Of a DNA stretch of 40,507 bases, positions 25,595 to 33,589 are shown in pieces (the stretch's first letter is position 1; each line of letters opens with the position of its first letter). The position numbers were made by a program, and so were the translations under genes. The stretch covers positions 1 through 40,507 of the forward strand of contig JAEEMG010000068.1 of NCBI GenBank assembly GCA_016283095.1. Reading direction: 5' to 3'. This stretch comes from Paludibacteraceae bacterium. GTDB lineage: Bacteria; Bacteroidota; Bacteroidia; Bacteroidales; Paludibacteraceae. The notes below the pieces were generated by a model. It had not been told where the DNA came from, did no database searches, and saw only the letters and a list, made by a program, of their open reading frames with translations.

Positions 25595-26182
25595 ATGTAT
25601 CTATACGGTGCTAGTGGGCATGGTAAGGTGGTGAAGGAGATTCTGGATGATTCCGGAATCGAAGTAAAGGCATTCATAGATGATAATCTGTCGTTGTCAG
25701 ATTTTTTTGGATTGCCTGTGCTTCATCAAGCGAACGGATTGGAACCTATAATAGTATGTGTCGGCAAATGTGACGTCCGCAGACAGATTGTAGAGCATCT
25801 TAACTGTAAGTTTGCGTCGGCAATACATTCTTCTGCCGTCGTTTCTCCTTCTGCTAAAATAGGGGAAGGAACTGTTGTGATGCAAGGTTCTGTGATTCAG
25901 GCAGATGTGGTGATCGGGAAACATTGTATTGTCAATACAAAGGCCAGTATTGATCACGAGAGTGTGATTGAAGATTTTGTTCATGTAGCCCCAGGATCCA
26001 CTATAAGTGGAAATGTCCATATAGGAGCAGGAACATGGATTGGAGCTGGCACAACTGTGATACAGGGTGTTAGGATCGGAAAAAATTGTTTTATAGGAGC
26101 TGGAAGTGTCATTGTCAAAGATGTTCCTGATAATTCAAAAGGATATGGTGTCCCTTTCAGAGTGGTTGACACTTTGAAATAA
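25595..26182 (+). CDS. PglD-like nucleotide-sugar N-acetyltransferase
   Basis: PglD-type enzymes acetylate the 4-amino group of a UDP-4-amino-sugar using acetyl-CoA. The start at ATG 25595 gives MYLYGASGHGKVV, the Rossmann-like N-terminal sugar-binding domain. From about residue 78 the left-handed beta-helix hexapeptide repeats follow (SAKIGEGTVVMQG, VIGKHCIV, HIGAGTWIGAGTTVIQG). H121 in SIDHES sits where the catalytic base is found in this family. It has 195 residues, normal length. It lies between the PglC-like and PglE-like genes. Confidence 0.93.
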   Translation: MYLYGASGHGKVVKEILDDSGIEVKAFIDDNLSLSDFFGLPVLHQANGLEPIIVCVGKCDVRRQIVEHLNCKFASAIHSSAVVSPSAKIGEGTVVMQGSVIQADVVIGKHCIVNTKASIDHESVIEDFVHVAPGSTISGNVHIGAGTWIGAGTTVIQGVRIGKNCFIGAGSVIVKDVPDNSKGYGVPFRVVDTLK

Positions 26183-26197
26183 AAAATATAATAAAAT

Positions 26198-27463
26198 ATG
26201 TCATACGTTCCTGAAAAGATGATCTATCTTTGTTTGGCTCACATGTCGGAAGATGGGTCGGAACAGAAATATGTAAAAGAGGCATTTGACACGAATTGGG
26301 TCGTGCCTTTAGGTCCAAATGTGAATGCTTTCGAGGAAGACTTGAAGTCATTCTATGGTGGAAAAAATGAAGTGGTGGCATTGAGTGCTGGCACTGCGGC
26401 AGTGCATCTTGCATTGTTGGGATGCGGTGTGCAGCCTGGAGACGAGGTGTTGGTGCAGTCGTTCACTTTTTGCGCGTCTTCTCATCCAATAACATATCTT
26501 GGTGCCAAACCAGTGTTTGTCGGTTCTGAACCAGAAACCTGGAATATGGATCCTGCTCTTCTTGAAGAGGCTATTAAGGATCGTATCGCGAAGACTGGAA
26601 AAACACCAAAGGCTATAATTCCTGTAGCTCTTTATGGTATGCCTTACGATTGTGAGAAGATAATGGCGATTGCTAAAAAATATGGTATTCCTGTTATTGA
26701 AGACGCTGCGGAGGGATTTGGCAGTAAATTCGGAGGCAAGTCGCTTGGCACATTCGGAAGGTTTGGCGTGTTGTCGTTCAATGGCAACAAAATGATCACA
26801 ACATCCGGTGGTGGAGCGTTGATCTGCGAAAAAGCTGAGGATAAAAGTACTATTATGTGGTATGCCACACAAGCACGTGATGCGTACCCATACTACCAGC
26901 ATTCCGCAATCGGTTACAACTATCGAATGTCCAACATCTGTGCAGGAATCGGCCGTGGACAGATGACGGTTGTTGACTCTCATATTGCTCACCACAAGCA
27001 TGTTCAGGCTCTTTATGAAGAACTGTTGAAGGATGTGAAGGGAGTGCACATACATAAACAGCCTGCTGATCCCCGTTATGATGCCAACTTCTGGTTGTGT
27101 ACTGCTACAATTGATCCAGACGTGAAGGTTGTAGGACAGGAAAATGCATATAAAGAGGTGATCAAATCTGCGGTAGGAGGTGCCGCAGGAGTAATCAAAG
27201 TTGTTGATTGTGCCACAACAGATTGTCAGCCGAATGAGAATGTTGAGGCTCTTCGCGTCTTCATGCTTGGCAAGAAAGTAGAGTCTCGTCCTGTATGGAA
27301 ACCAATGCATAAGCAGCCGGTTTATGCAGGTGCTCCTTTCTATACTAACGGGGTAGAGGAGGCTGTTTTCAAGGTCGGATTCTGTTTGCCTGCCGGTCCG
27401 TATGTGAGTGATGACGATGTCCGTTATATTGTAGACATGATTAAGGAAGCTATTGTGAAGTAG
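26198..27463 (+). CDS. PglE-like PLP aminotransferase (DegT/DnrJ/EryC1)
   Basis: These enzymes convert the UDP-4-keto-6-deoxy sugar into its 4-amino form with glutamate as donor. The 421-residue protein has SAGTAAVHLALL (63-74) for the phosphate of PLP, VIEDAAEGFG (166-175) with the ring-binding Asp, and the Schiff-base lysine K198 in FNGNKMITTSGGG. Length and motifs match the family. It works between the dehydratase at 7076 and the acetyltransferase at 25595. The stop is one base before the GtrA-like gene. Confidence 0.94.
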   Translation: MSYVPEKMIYLCLAHMSEDGSEQKYVKEAFDTNWVVPLGPNVNAFEEDLKSFYGGKNEVVALSAGTAAVHLALLGCGVQPGDEVLVQSFTFCASSHPITYLGAKPVFVGSEPETWNMDPALLEEAIKDRIAKTGKTPKAIIPVALYGMPYDCEKIMAIAKKYGIPVIEDAAEGFGSKFGGKSLGTFGRFGVLSFNGNKMITTSGGGALICEKAEDKSTIMWYATQARDAYPYYQHSAIGYNYRMSNICAGIGRGQMTVVDSHIAHHKHVQALYEELLKDVKGVHIHKQPADPRYDANFWLCTATIDPDVKVVGQENAYKEVIKSAVGGAAGVIKVVDCATTDCQPNENVEALRVFMLGKKVESRPVWKPMHKQPVYAGAPFYTNGVEEAVFKVGFCLPAGPYVSDDDVRYIVDMIKEAIVK

Positions 27464-27464
27464 T

Positions 27465-27857
27465 ATGGAGGTTGCATCAAAAGAACAATTGAGAGAGACG
27501 GTATTTCAGATGCTTAGGTTTGCGATAGTAGGTGTGATAGCCACTGCTGTACATTATGGAGTGTATTGGCTATTGCGTAGTTTCTTTCCGGTAACTATTG
27601 CTTATTCAATCGGATATGTGGTGGCGTTTGTGTGTAATTTCATATTGACTTGCATTTTCACATTCCGCAAGAAAGCCAGCACGAAACGAGGCATTGGATT
27701 TGGTTTGGCTCATCTCGTCAACCTTGGACTACATGTGGCATTGCTGAATCTGTTCTTATGGATTGGACTTTCTGAAGAGCTGGCCCCTATACCAGTGTTC
27801 TGTATCGCTATACCTGTAAATTTTCTTTTGGTAAGGTATGTGTTTAAGCGTGATTGA
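27465..27857 (+). CDS. GtrA-like membrane protein
   Basis: The 130-residue protein has four hydrophobic segments and the GtrA pattern: MLRFAIVGVIATAVHYGVYW near 16-35, SIGYVVAFVCNFILTCIFTFR near 48-68 in two parts, and VNFLLVRYVFKR at the end. GtrA proteins are thought to move undecaprenyl-phosphate-linked sugars across the membrane or help glycosyl transfer to surface glycans. No GtrB-like polyprenol phosphate glycosyltransferase with C-terminal membrane spans is visible in the locus, so its partner is unclear. It is the last gene of the operon. Confidence 0.88.
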   Translation: MEVASKEQLRETVFQMLRFAIVGVIATAVHYGVYWLLRSFFPVTIAYSIGYVVAFVCNFILTCIFTFRKKASTKRGIGFGLAHLVNLGLHVALLNLFLWIGLSEELAPIPVFCIAIPVNFLLVRYVFKRD

Positions 27858-27936
27858 TAAGTGCTTGATAATATTGATGATACGCTGGCAGTTACCCTCG
27901 ATGTGAAGAAGAAAGTTTTATGATATATAAGAGAAG

Positions 27937-27964
27937 AGGCTCAATCTTTGGATTGGGCCTTTTT
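27937..27964 (+). terminator. Terminator of the capsule operon
   Basis: AGGCTCAATC (27937-27946) pairs with GATTGGGCCT (27951-27960), with one wobble, around a TTTG loop. A T run (27960-27964) follows. It ends the capsule locus 79 bases after the last stop. Confidence 0.88.
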
Positions 27965-28004
27965 GTTGTTAATAAGTTTTCTCACTTCATATTTGAAAAA
28001 TTCT

Positions 28005-28012
28005 TACCTTTG
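28005..28012 (+). promoter_or_regulatory. Candidate -7 box
   Basis: TACCTTTG fits TAnnTTTG and lies 18 bases before the start at 28031, just after the capsule terminator. The -33 element is not evident at 19-21 bases. Confidence 0.5.
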
Positions 28013-28030
28013 TAAGGTAATCGGGTTAAA

Positions 28031-28513
28031 ATGATGATTTATAGGTTGACGCGATATTGTTTGATGCTAGGAATGCCGGCCGTATTGATGTCGTGTAGTC
28101 CTAAAGTCAGTTCGTATTTGCCATATAACCAGGCAGGTTGCCGCACAATAGTCAATAAAGGTGACTATTATGATGATTTTGCGGTGGTGAAGATGCCGAC
28201 TCCCGTCGCATACTATTATCGTAAACATGCTAAGTTCCGTGAGATTGAGTATCACCGTGAGGTTGGTTATGATGGTATTTGCGAAAGCAGGCGAGTGTTG
28301 CGTACAAGGGAGGCTAAGGATGGCTTCAACTATATAGCGAAGACGGTGATGGATTCCTTGAGTAACGCGGATTTTGTCAATATCTCCGTCGACGGGAAGC
28401 TGGTGAGAACCGAGCGTGACGTTTATAATTTATTGCGTTTGCGCAGAAAAAATATAATTGAGATAAATCACGAACCTAAGAGACGTGAAATTTGTATTAT
28501 AACTACAAACTGA
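28031..28513 (+). CDS. Hypothetical lipoprotein
   Basis: The 160-residue protein has a short signal sequence with a lipobox ending VLMSC (Cys22), so it is probably lipid-anchored. The mature part is polar and basic, with many tyrosines, and ends in a basic stretch (LRLRRKNIIEINHEPKRRE). I recognise no domain. Six bases separate its stop from the next gene, which encodes the protease-like/FGE-like fusion, so the two are probably co-transcribed and may work together outside the inner membrane. Confidence 0.78.
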   Translation: MMIYRLTRYCLMLGMPAVLMSCSPKVSSYLPYNQAGCRTIVNKGDYYDDFAVVKMPTPVAYYYRKHAKFREIEYHREVGYDGICESRRVLRTREAKDGFNYIAKTVMDSLSNADFVNISVDGKLVRTERDVYNLLRLRRKNIIEINHEPKRREICIITTN

Positions 28514-28519
28514 TTGAAG

Positions 28520-29878
28520 ATGAGTATGAAGAGAAATATATTGTGTGTCATGCTTGCTTTGGTGGCATCTGTTTCCGCTGCCTTTGCAGATGTGGTAGGA
28601 AGCAGTACTGGTTTTGTGATCAGTAACGACGGAAAGATAGTTACTGACTATGCGTTGGTTAGCAATGCTAAGTCTATTGTGGTATACGGTTTGGAAAAGT
28701 CATTTTCTATGGCATATAAGGCAAAAGTCGTCAGAGTAGACTTGGAGAATGATATCGCCGTTATTAAGGTGGACAAAGTAATAGATACAATCCCATATGT
28801 GGTTTCGAAGGAACCTGTGAGACCAGACAGTGTGTCGGTCGTGTCGTATCCGTTGATCACAAAGTTCAAGACAAACACATTTACTACCAAGTCGAGAATA
28901 AATATGCTAGGTAAGATGTTCATGTTGGATAACTCTATTGAAAAAGGAGCGGAAGGATCTCCCGTTTTCAACTCAAAAAATGAGCTTGTCGGTTATCTAT
29001 GCAAAAACAACCTTGGCGAGATAAATATGATGCGTACATTGGTGGCTTTGCCTGAATTAGGAGCTGCAAATATGACAGTCGGCAATATTGACGACGCTGT
29101 GTGTATGGTGACTGCGTATGATGAAGAGGTTGAGGTGCAGACGTCTTCATTCAACACAACCGTTACTCCTATTCCTCAAAGACCTAAGTTGGAGGTTGAT
29201 TTCGGCATGGTTACTGTCGCTGGAGGCAAATTCATGATGGGAGAGAAACGTGAGGTTGAGGCTGTTGTAGACACTTTCAAGATTGCTAGGTATGAGGTTA
29301 CACAGGCACAGTGGAATATGGTTATGCCGTCTAACCCAAGTCCGATAAAAGGAGATGACCTTCCTGTATACAATGTCTCTTGGAATGATGTCAGAACGTT
29401 TATCTCTAAGTTGAATGATATGACTGGCAGAAACTACCGTCTACCTAAAGAGGCAGAGTGGGAGTTTGCGGCGAGAGGCGGAGTTATGTCGAAGGATTTC
29501 CAATATTCAGGATCAAACAATCTTGATGAGGTGGGCTGGTATCGTGATAATTCAAATGCTAAGCCTCATCCCGTCGGCACAAAGAATCCAAACGAACTTG
29601 GTATCTATGATATGACAGGAAATGTGTCGGAGTGGTGTGCTGATGATTTCAAATATCTTGAGCCTCAGGTGAAAAAAGATTATTATTATGCAAAAACAGA
29701 TTCATTCTCACTATATAAAATAGACGAGAGTGATAAAATAAAGAACAAACTTATAGAAGGACGCAAGGTGATGAAGGGAAGCGGTTATTTCCATGAGAAA
29801 TCACGCTGTGGTGTGGCATACCGTCGTGCATGTTCGCCAACGGACAAGTACACATTCGGATTCAGACTTGCGGAATAA
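28520..29878 (+). CDS. Exported fusion: degenerate trypsin-like domain plus FGE-sulfatase-like domain
   Basis: From ATG 28520 (ATG 28526 also possible) the protein has 452 residues with a signal peptide (1-23, VSAAFA). Residues 26-165 follow the trypsin-like (HtrA/Trypsin_2) pattern: SSTGFVISNDGKIVTDYALV, ENDIAVIKV, then KGAEGSPVFNSKNELVGYL. The usual catalytic His is replaced by A45, the Asp is kept as D78, and the Ser position holds E145, so it is unlikely to cleave proteins. Residues 228-452 match the formylglycine-generating-enzyme-like (SUMF1) fold: VAGGKFMMGE, YEVTQAQW, PVYNVSWNDV, YRLPKEAEWEFAARGG, NVSEWC and FGFRLA. The GGSFLC-type active cysteine of true FGEs is not present (GSGYFH). 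Both halves may therefore be binding modules. It follows a lipoprotein gene. Confidence 0.85.
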   Translation: MSMKRNILCVMLALVASVSAAFADVVGSSTGFVISNDGKIVTDYALVSNAKSIVVYGLEKSFSMAYKAKVVRVDLENDIAVIKVDKVIDTIPYVVSKEPVRPDSVSVVSYPLITKFKTNTFTTKSRINMLGKMFMLDNSIEKGAEGSPVFNSKNELVGYLCKNNLGEINMMRTLVALPELGAANMTVGNIDDAVCMVTAYDEEVEVQTSSFNTTVTPIPQRPKLEVDFGMVTVAGGKFMMGEKREVEAVVDTFKIARYEVTQAQWNMVMPSNPSPIKGDDLPVYNVSWNDVRTFISKLNDMTGRNYRLPKEAEWEFAARGGVMSKDFQYSGSNNLDEVGWYRDNSNAKPHPVGTKNPNELGIYDMTGNVSEWCADDFKYLEPQVKKDYYYAKTDSFSLYKIDESDKIKNKLIEGRKVMKGSGYFHEKSRCGVAYRRACSPTDKYTFGFRLAE

Positions 29879-29904
29879 ACAATGACATACAATTATATTT
29901 TATT

Positions 29905-30372
29905 ATGAATATTTGGTTTGAGTGTAAGGTCGTCTACCGTAAGGATGACGAGAATGGTAAGAGTACAAGAGCGACAGAGGTTTATCTTGTTGAAGCGTTG
30001 AATTTTTCAGAGGCGGAGGAGAGAATCAGCCGTGAGGTGGCTCCATTCGGTGAGTTTACAGTGGCGAGCATCAAGAAGTCTCCTATCAACGAAATCTTCC
30101 CTAATGAGGAGGGAGACAAGTGGTATAAGTTTAAGGTCGCTTTTGTTACAATCGACGAGGTTAGCGCGAAGGAGCATCGTGCAAATTCCAATATCCTTGT
30201 GATTGGAAATGATTTGATGAACGCTGCCGATCATTTGATTGAAAATATGAAGGATTCTGTTTCTGATTATGAAATCGTAAGCATAACAGAAACTTCGATT
30301 CTTGACATATTCCCATACACAATGGACGACAACAGTGATGCTGATTTGACACATCTTCCTAACGAAGACTGA
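29905..30372 (+). CDS. DUF4494 family protein
   Basis: The start at ATG 29905 gives MNIWFECKVVYRK and 155 residues; the frame is open further upstream but overlaps the previous gene. The pattern fits DUF4494, a family common in Bacteroidetes: WFECKVVYRK, VEALNFSEAEERI, WYKFKVAFVTIDE and SILDIFPY. It appears soluble with no signal peptide or membrane span. The role of this family is not known to me. It lies 26 bases after the protease-like fusion gene and 45 before the YggS-type gene. Confidence 0.86.
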   Translation: MNIWFECKVVYRKDDENGKSTRATEVYLVEALNFSEAEERISREVAPFGEFTVASIKKSPINEIFPNEEGDKWYKFKVAFVTIDEVSAKEHRANSNILVIGNDLMNAADHLIENMKDSVSDYEIVSITETSILDIFPYTMDDNSDADLTHLPNED

Positions 30373-30417
30373 TTGGATAATGTGATTGAATAGAATACTG
30401 AATATTAATTGGTTATT

Positions 30418-31083
30418 ATGGCAATCAAGGATAGAATAGACGAAGTGAAGTCTAAATTGAAGCCAGGCACACAACTTCTTGCTGTGTCAAAATACCATCC
30501 CAAAGAGGCAATTCAGGAGGCGTACGACACAGCTGGTCAGCGATTGTTTGCAGAGAGTCATGCCCAGGAGTTGGTGGGCAAGTATGAAGCGTTGCCAAAA
30601 GATATCAAGTGGCATTTCATAGGTCATCTGCAGACAAACAAGGTGAAATACATTGTGCCGTTTGTTGAGTTGATTCACAGTGTTGACAGTGAACATCTGC
30701 TTGCAGAAATTGACAAACAGGCAAAGAAGGTCGGTAGAGTGGTGAAGTGTCTGCTTGAGGTCCATATAGCGGAGGAAGAAACTAAATATGGGTTCTCTTT
30801 TGATGAAGTGAAAGCTCTTTACGACAGCAACGCATTGGCTAAATATGAGAATGTGGAGGTTGTGGGGTTGATGGGAATGGCAACGGCCACAGATGATAAG
30901 GAGCAGATCAAGCATGAGTTTGAACAGTTGTCTTCTTTTTATCATTCCGCTCAACTTACATTTGCTCCTAAGTTTACAGAATTATCAATGGGCATGAGTG
31001 GTGACTATGAGATTGCCACTTTGCTTGGAAGCACACTTGTCCGTGTCGGAAGCTTCATTTTTGGTAATCGTGTTTATAATTGA
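30418..31083 (+). CDS. YggS/PLPBP family PLP-binding protein
   Basis: These single-domain proteins bind pyridoxal phosphate and help keep its level steady; no enzyme activity is established for the family. ATG 30418 (MAIKDRIDEV) gives 221 residues. The PLP lysine is K25 in AVSKYHPKE. HFIGHLQTNK, IHSVDS, and GLMGMAT near 150-160 are family motifs, as is SMGMSGDYEIA near 191-201. The usual FGENRVQE segment reads FAESHAQE here. A terminator lies 23 bases after the stop. Confidence 0.93.
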   Translation: MAIKDRIDEVKSKLKPGTQLLAVSKYHPKEAIQEAYDTAGQRLFAESHAQELVGKYEALPKDIKWHFIGHLQTNKVKYIVPFVELIHSVDSEHLLAEIDKQAKKVGRVVKCLLEVHIAEEETKYGFSFDEVKALYDSNALAKYENVEVVGLMGMATATDDKEQIKHEFEQLSSFYHSAQLTFAPKFTELSMGMSGDYEIATLLGSTLVRVGSFIFGNRVYN

Positions 31084-31106
31084 TATTATCAATTTATTTT
31101 AATAAT

Positions 31107-31135
31107 GGCGACGGGCGTGTGCTTGTCGCCTTTTT
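31107..31135 (+). terminator. Terminator downstream of the YggS-type gene
   Basis: GGCGACGGGC (31107-31116) pairs with GCTTGTCGCC (31121-31130) with two G-T wobbles around GTGT, followed by TTTTT (31131-31135). It lies only six bases before the start codon at 31142. Confidence 0.83.
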
Positions 31136-31141
31136 GTTGTT

Positions 31142-31537
31142 ATGAAAGTTTTCAGGAAATATATTCTGCCATTTTTGGTCTTGTATACAGTTTTGCCAAT
31201 AGCTTTGGCTGTAACCGTTTGTTGGATGACGACAAACGGATATGCTCCAATGGTATTGTCGGAGATTCAGTTTGTGATGACGTTTGTGATTTCTGTATTG
31301 ATAGCAGGTTTATCGGGTTACATTGTCATGAATCACAACAAAAATATCAAGGCTGTTTACGCAAATCTTTCCAAACAACCGTTGCTTGTCGTATGTGTGG
31401 GGGAAGGACTGTTTAGTGCAAATGCTTTGATAGCTGATCTTTTTGACGGCCTTGTGTTGGGCTCTCTTATTGTGATTTTCCCATTGTTCTTGTATGTGAT
31501 GAAAACAATGCGGGATATTAAGGAGATAATGTCGTGA
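31142..31537 (+). CDS. Hypothetical small membrane protein
   Basis: The 131-residue protein has about four hydrophobic segments (7-28, 40-65, 80-100 and 105-123), with short polar ends and a basic loop HNKNIKAVY near 64-72. I recognise no family. It runs convergent with the deacetylase-like gene at 31550, twelve bases away. A terminator occupies the space where its leader would be, so its own promoter is unclear and its expression may depend on read-through. Confidence 0.65.
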   Translation: MKVFRKYILPFLVLYTVLPIALAVTVCWMTTNGYAPMVLSEIQFVMTFVISVLIAGLSGYIVMNHNKNIKAVYANLSKQPLLVVCVGEGLFSANALIADLFDGLVLGSLIVIFPLFLYVMKTMRDIKEIMS

Positions 31538-31549
31538 TTCCGGCTGATT

Positions 31550-32812
31550 TTATCTTTTGAAGAATCTCTCTCCCCATTCTTTCCAACCGTTCAAGTCGGC
31601 TACATTCTCATTGTGGAATAGGGTAGTGAAATCGCCTCCTGTGGCGTTGCTTTCTTTCTTTAAGTTGTCGATGTATTCGTATGCCGCATCTACACTTAGC
31701 TTCATGTTTGAGCGTAGTGTCTTGTCCATCACTATAAGAGGATGGATTGTAAGTTTGGTTTCTTTTTCTTTCTCTATGTTATAGAAAGTGAATGGCTTTG
31801 ATGTCCCGGCACGGTATCCTGCCATGTCGGAATATGCCATAGAATAATCATCTGTAAATCCTAACTCTTCCAGTCTTTCATAGCCGTGTGGCAGTGCGAA
31901 TTTCAGATAGTGGAAACGACATTTTGTGACGGCTCTTCCTAAACATTTTTCCAATATCCATTTCTCTAATTTTAGAGCTGTATCGTTTGTTGCGGCTCTG
32001 TAAGAGATGTGTAGTCCCACCACGATTTGTTTGTCTATCCTTTGTTTGGCTTTCCAGTAGCGGAAACTTGGGAGTATTGTTTTCTTGTCGAATTTGCCGT
32101 AGCATCCGCAGTGAAAGAATATTACATTGTCGGGGTTCTCATCGGCAAGACGCTGGCTAACTTCTTCAATGTTGAAAAAAGGGTCTTCTTCGACGTGTAG
32201 CAGCGATTGCCATCTTTTTAATACATCTTGTATGTTCCCTTTGATCAAGTCTTTCACGCTGCTTAAAACATGCCTTACAATACCTTTGTTACGGAAAGCA
32301 TAGACATTGTCTACGTCCACTGTGGTGAGGTTTGTCGGTGTTTGTTTAGGAATGCCAATTCTGAATTTGTCATTTATGAGAAGACGGAATTCTTCTATCC
32401 ATTTGTCAACCACTGGGGTTTGTAGCAGTCCTTGTTTGAATAAAGTGCTGTTTTCTTGTTTGTATCGTCCATGTTTGTCTGTCGCTTTTTCACCATACTC
32501 TTCATATCTGGAGATGAGGTAAAACACGGCAGAAAATATGTCGAATCCAAGTTCGCATTCAGTAGGGAACAGATGCTCTTCTTTCCATTCCGGAGAGACG
32601 TCGGTGATTCCTTGCTGATGGAGCAGACCACAAGGTGCGATGTTTAGAGCATTGTCGGTGATGGAGTTTGAATAGTTGATGACGGCATCATTCGCGTCTG
32701 CTTTGAAATCATTCGCCTGACAGATTTCGAATTCTACATTCAGCCAACGGTTGAAAATCTGTCGGCATACGTATTCCAATCTGTTGCTGTGCGATGCGAT
32801 GATGTAGATCAT
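31550..32812 (-). CDS. Polysaccharide deacetylase-like protein
   Basis: The 420-residue protein fits a Bacteroidetes group with an N-terminal region of unknown function (about 1-150) followed by a deacetylase-type NodB barrel. NLTTVDVDN (161-169) carries the metal/catalytic Asp pair D166 and D168, and GLHISYRA (267-272) the histidine of the HxxxS-type motif, though its spacing is shortened. Substrate is not clear; cell-envelope glycans are the usual targets. No signal peptide is apparent. It is the last gene of the minus-strand unit, 12 bases after radC. Confidence 0.78.
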   Translation of the reverse strand: MIYIIASHSNRLEYVCRQIFNRWLNVEFEICQANDFKADANDAVINYSNSITDNALNIAPCGLLHQQGITDVSPEWKEEHLFPTECELGFDIFSAVFYLISRYEEYGEKATDKHGRYKQENSTLFKQGLLQTPVVDKWIEEFRLLINDKFRIGIPKQTPTNLTTVDVDNVYAFRNKGIVRHVLSSVKDLIKGNIQDVLKRWQSLLHVEEDPFFNIEEVSQRLADENPDNVIFFHCGCYGKFDKKTILPSFRYWKAKQRIDKQIVVGLHISYRAATNDTALKLEKWILEKCLGRAVTKCRFHYLKFALPHGYERLEELGFTDDYSMAYSDMAGYRAGTSKPFTFYNIEKEKETKLTIHPLIVMDKTLRSNMKLSVDAAYEYIDNLKKESNATGGDFTTLFHNENVADLNGWKEWGERFFKR

Positions 32813-32824
32813 GATACTTAAACT

Positions 32825-33586
32825 TTATTCCAATTTGTCGTTATCGGAAAAACTGTAATATTTGTTGTCTGCTATTATGATATGGTCGATAAGCCTTATC
32901 CTCATCAGCTGGCATCCTCGGTAGATTTCTAGAGTCGACGAGATATCAGCCGCGCTTGGTGTGATTGATCCACCTGGATGGTTGTGTGCCAGGGCCACGG
33001 TGGTGAATCCGTAGAGCAATGCTTTGCTGACAACGACCCTCACGTCAAGCAGAGTGCAGTCGAACGATCCCTTGGAAATGCATTCTATTTTGCGGATATT
33101 TCCAGCACCGTCGATCATAGCCAAATGGACCTCTTCGCTAGTGCAGTCTTGCAGACCGGGAGCGAAAGCCTGATACAGATCAATACTGCTTTTCACTTTC
33201 TTGTAGGTGTCTGTCTCTTTGCGTCTTCGAGTCGCCAGTTCCATCGCTGCGGCAATCGTCAATGCTTTGGCAGGACCGATGCCTTTGAATCTGCATAGGT
33301 AATTGACGTCTCGTTTTGCCAGAACACCGAGCTTGTCTTCCGCATCATGCATGATCTCTTTGCATAATTCGATCACATTCTGCCCTGGTGTGCCTGAACC
33401 TACAAGTATGGCGAGCAACTCTGCATTCGATAATGCGTCTGCTCCTGAAGAGAGGAATTTTTCTCTTGGCAACGTCTCCTTGTTTCTGCTCTTCAAAGAA
33501 GAATCATCCTTTGGGGAGATGCCTGATTGACACTCTTCTTCCTGTTCTTCAAAGTCTTTTTTTGCTGTTACTAATCTTAATGTCAT
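32825..33586 (-). CDS. radC: RadC family JAB-domain protein
   Basis: The 253-residue protein has a helix-hairpin-helix (FKGIGPAKALTIAAAME, 100-116) and a C-terminal JAB/MPN-like metal site: AHNHPGGSITPSAAD with H201, H203 and D214. The length is slightly above the family norm because of a polar N-terminal extension (1-40). RadC proteins were once linked to repair, but the molecular role is unsettled. It lies three bases after the acyltransferase gene in the same unit. Confidence 0.94.
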   Translation of the reverse strand: MTLRLVTAKKDFEEQEEECQSGISPKDDSSLKSRNKETLPREKFLSSGADALSNAELLAILVGSGTPGQNVIELCKEIMHDAEDKLGVLAKRDVNYLCRFKGIGPAKALTIAAAMELATRRRKETDTYKKVKSSIDLYQAFAPGLQDCTSEEVHLAMIDGAGNIRKIECISKGSFDCTLLDVRVVVSKALLYGFTTVALAHNHPGGSITPSAADISSTLEIYRGCQLMRIRLIDHIIIADNKYYSFSDNDKLE

Positions 33587-33589
33587 TTT

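Noticed and set aside
26348-27310. Long antisense frame of 320 codons opposite the aminotransferase gene
   Set aside because: It is rich in Cys, His and Arg, has no recognisable motif, and lies fully opposite a well-supported enzyme gene.
29905-31083. DUF4494 and YggS-type genes as part of a defence system
   Set aside because: Nothing in either protein or its neighbours suggests nucleic acid targeting or toxicity; both are common housekeeping-type genes in Bacteroidetes.
31105-31416. Alternative plus-strand frame starting inside the terminator hairpin
   Set aside because: It is cysteine-rich with no plausible domain, and the overlapping frame at 31142 gives a coherent membrane protein.
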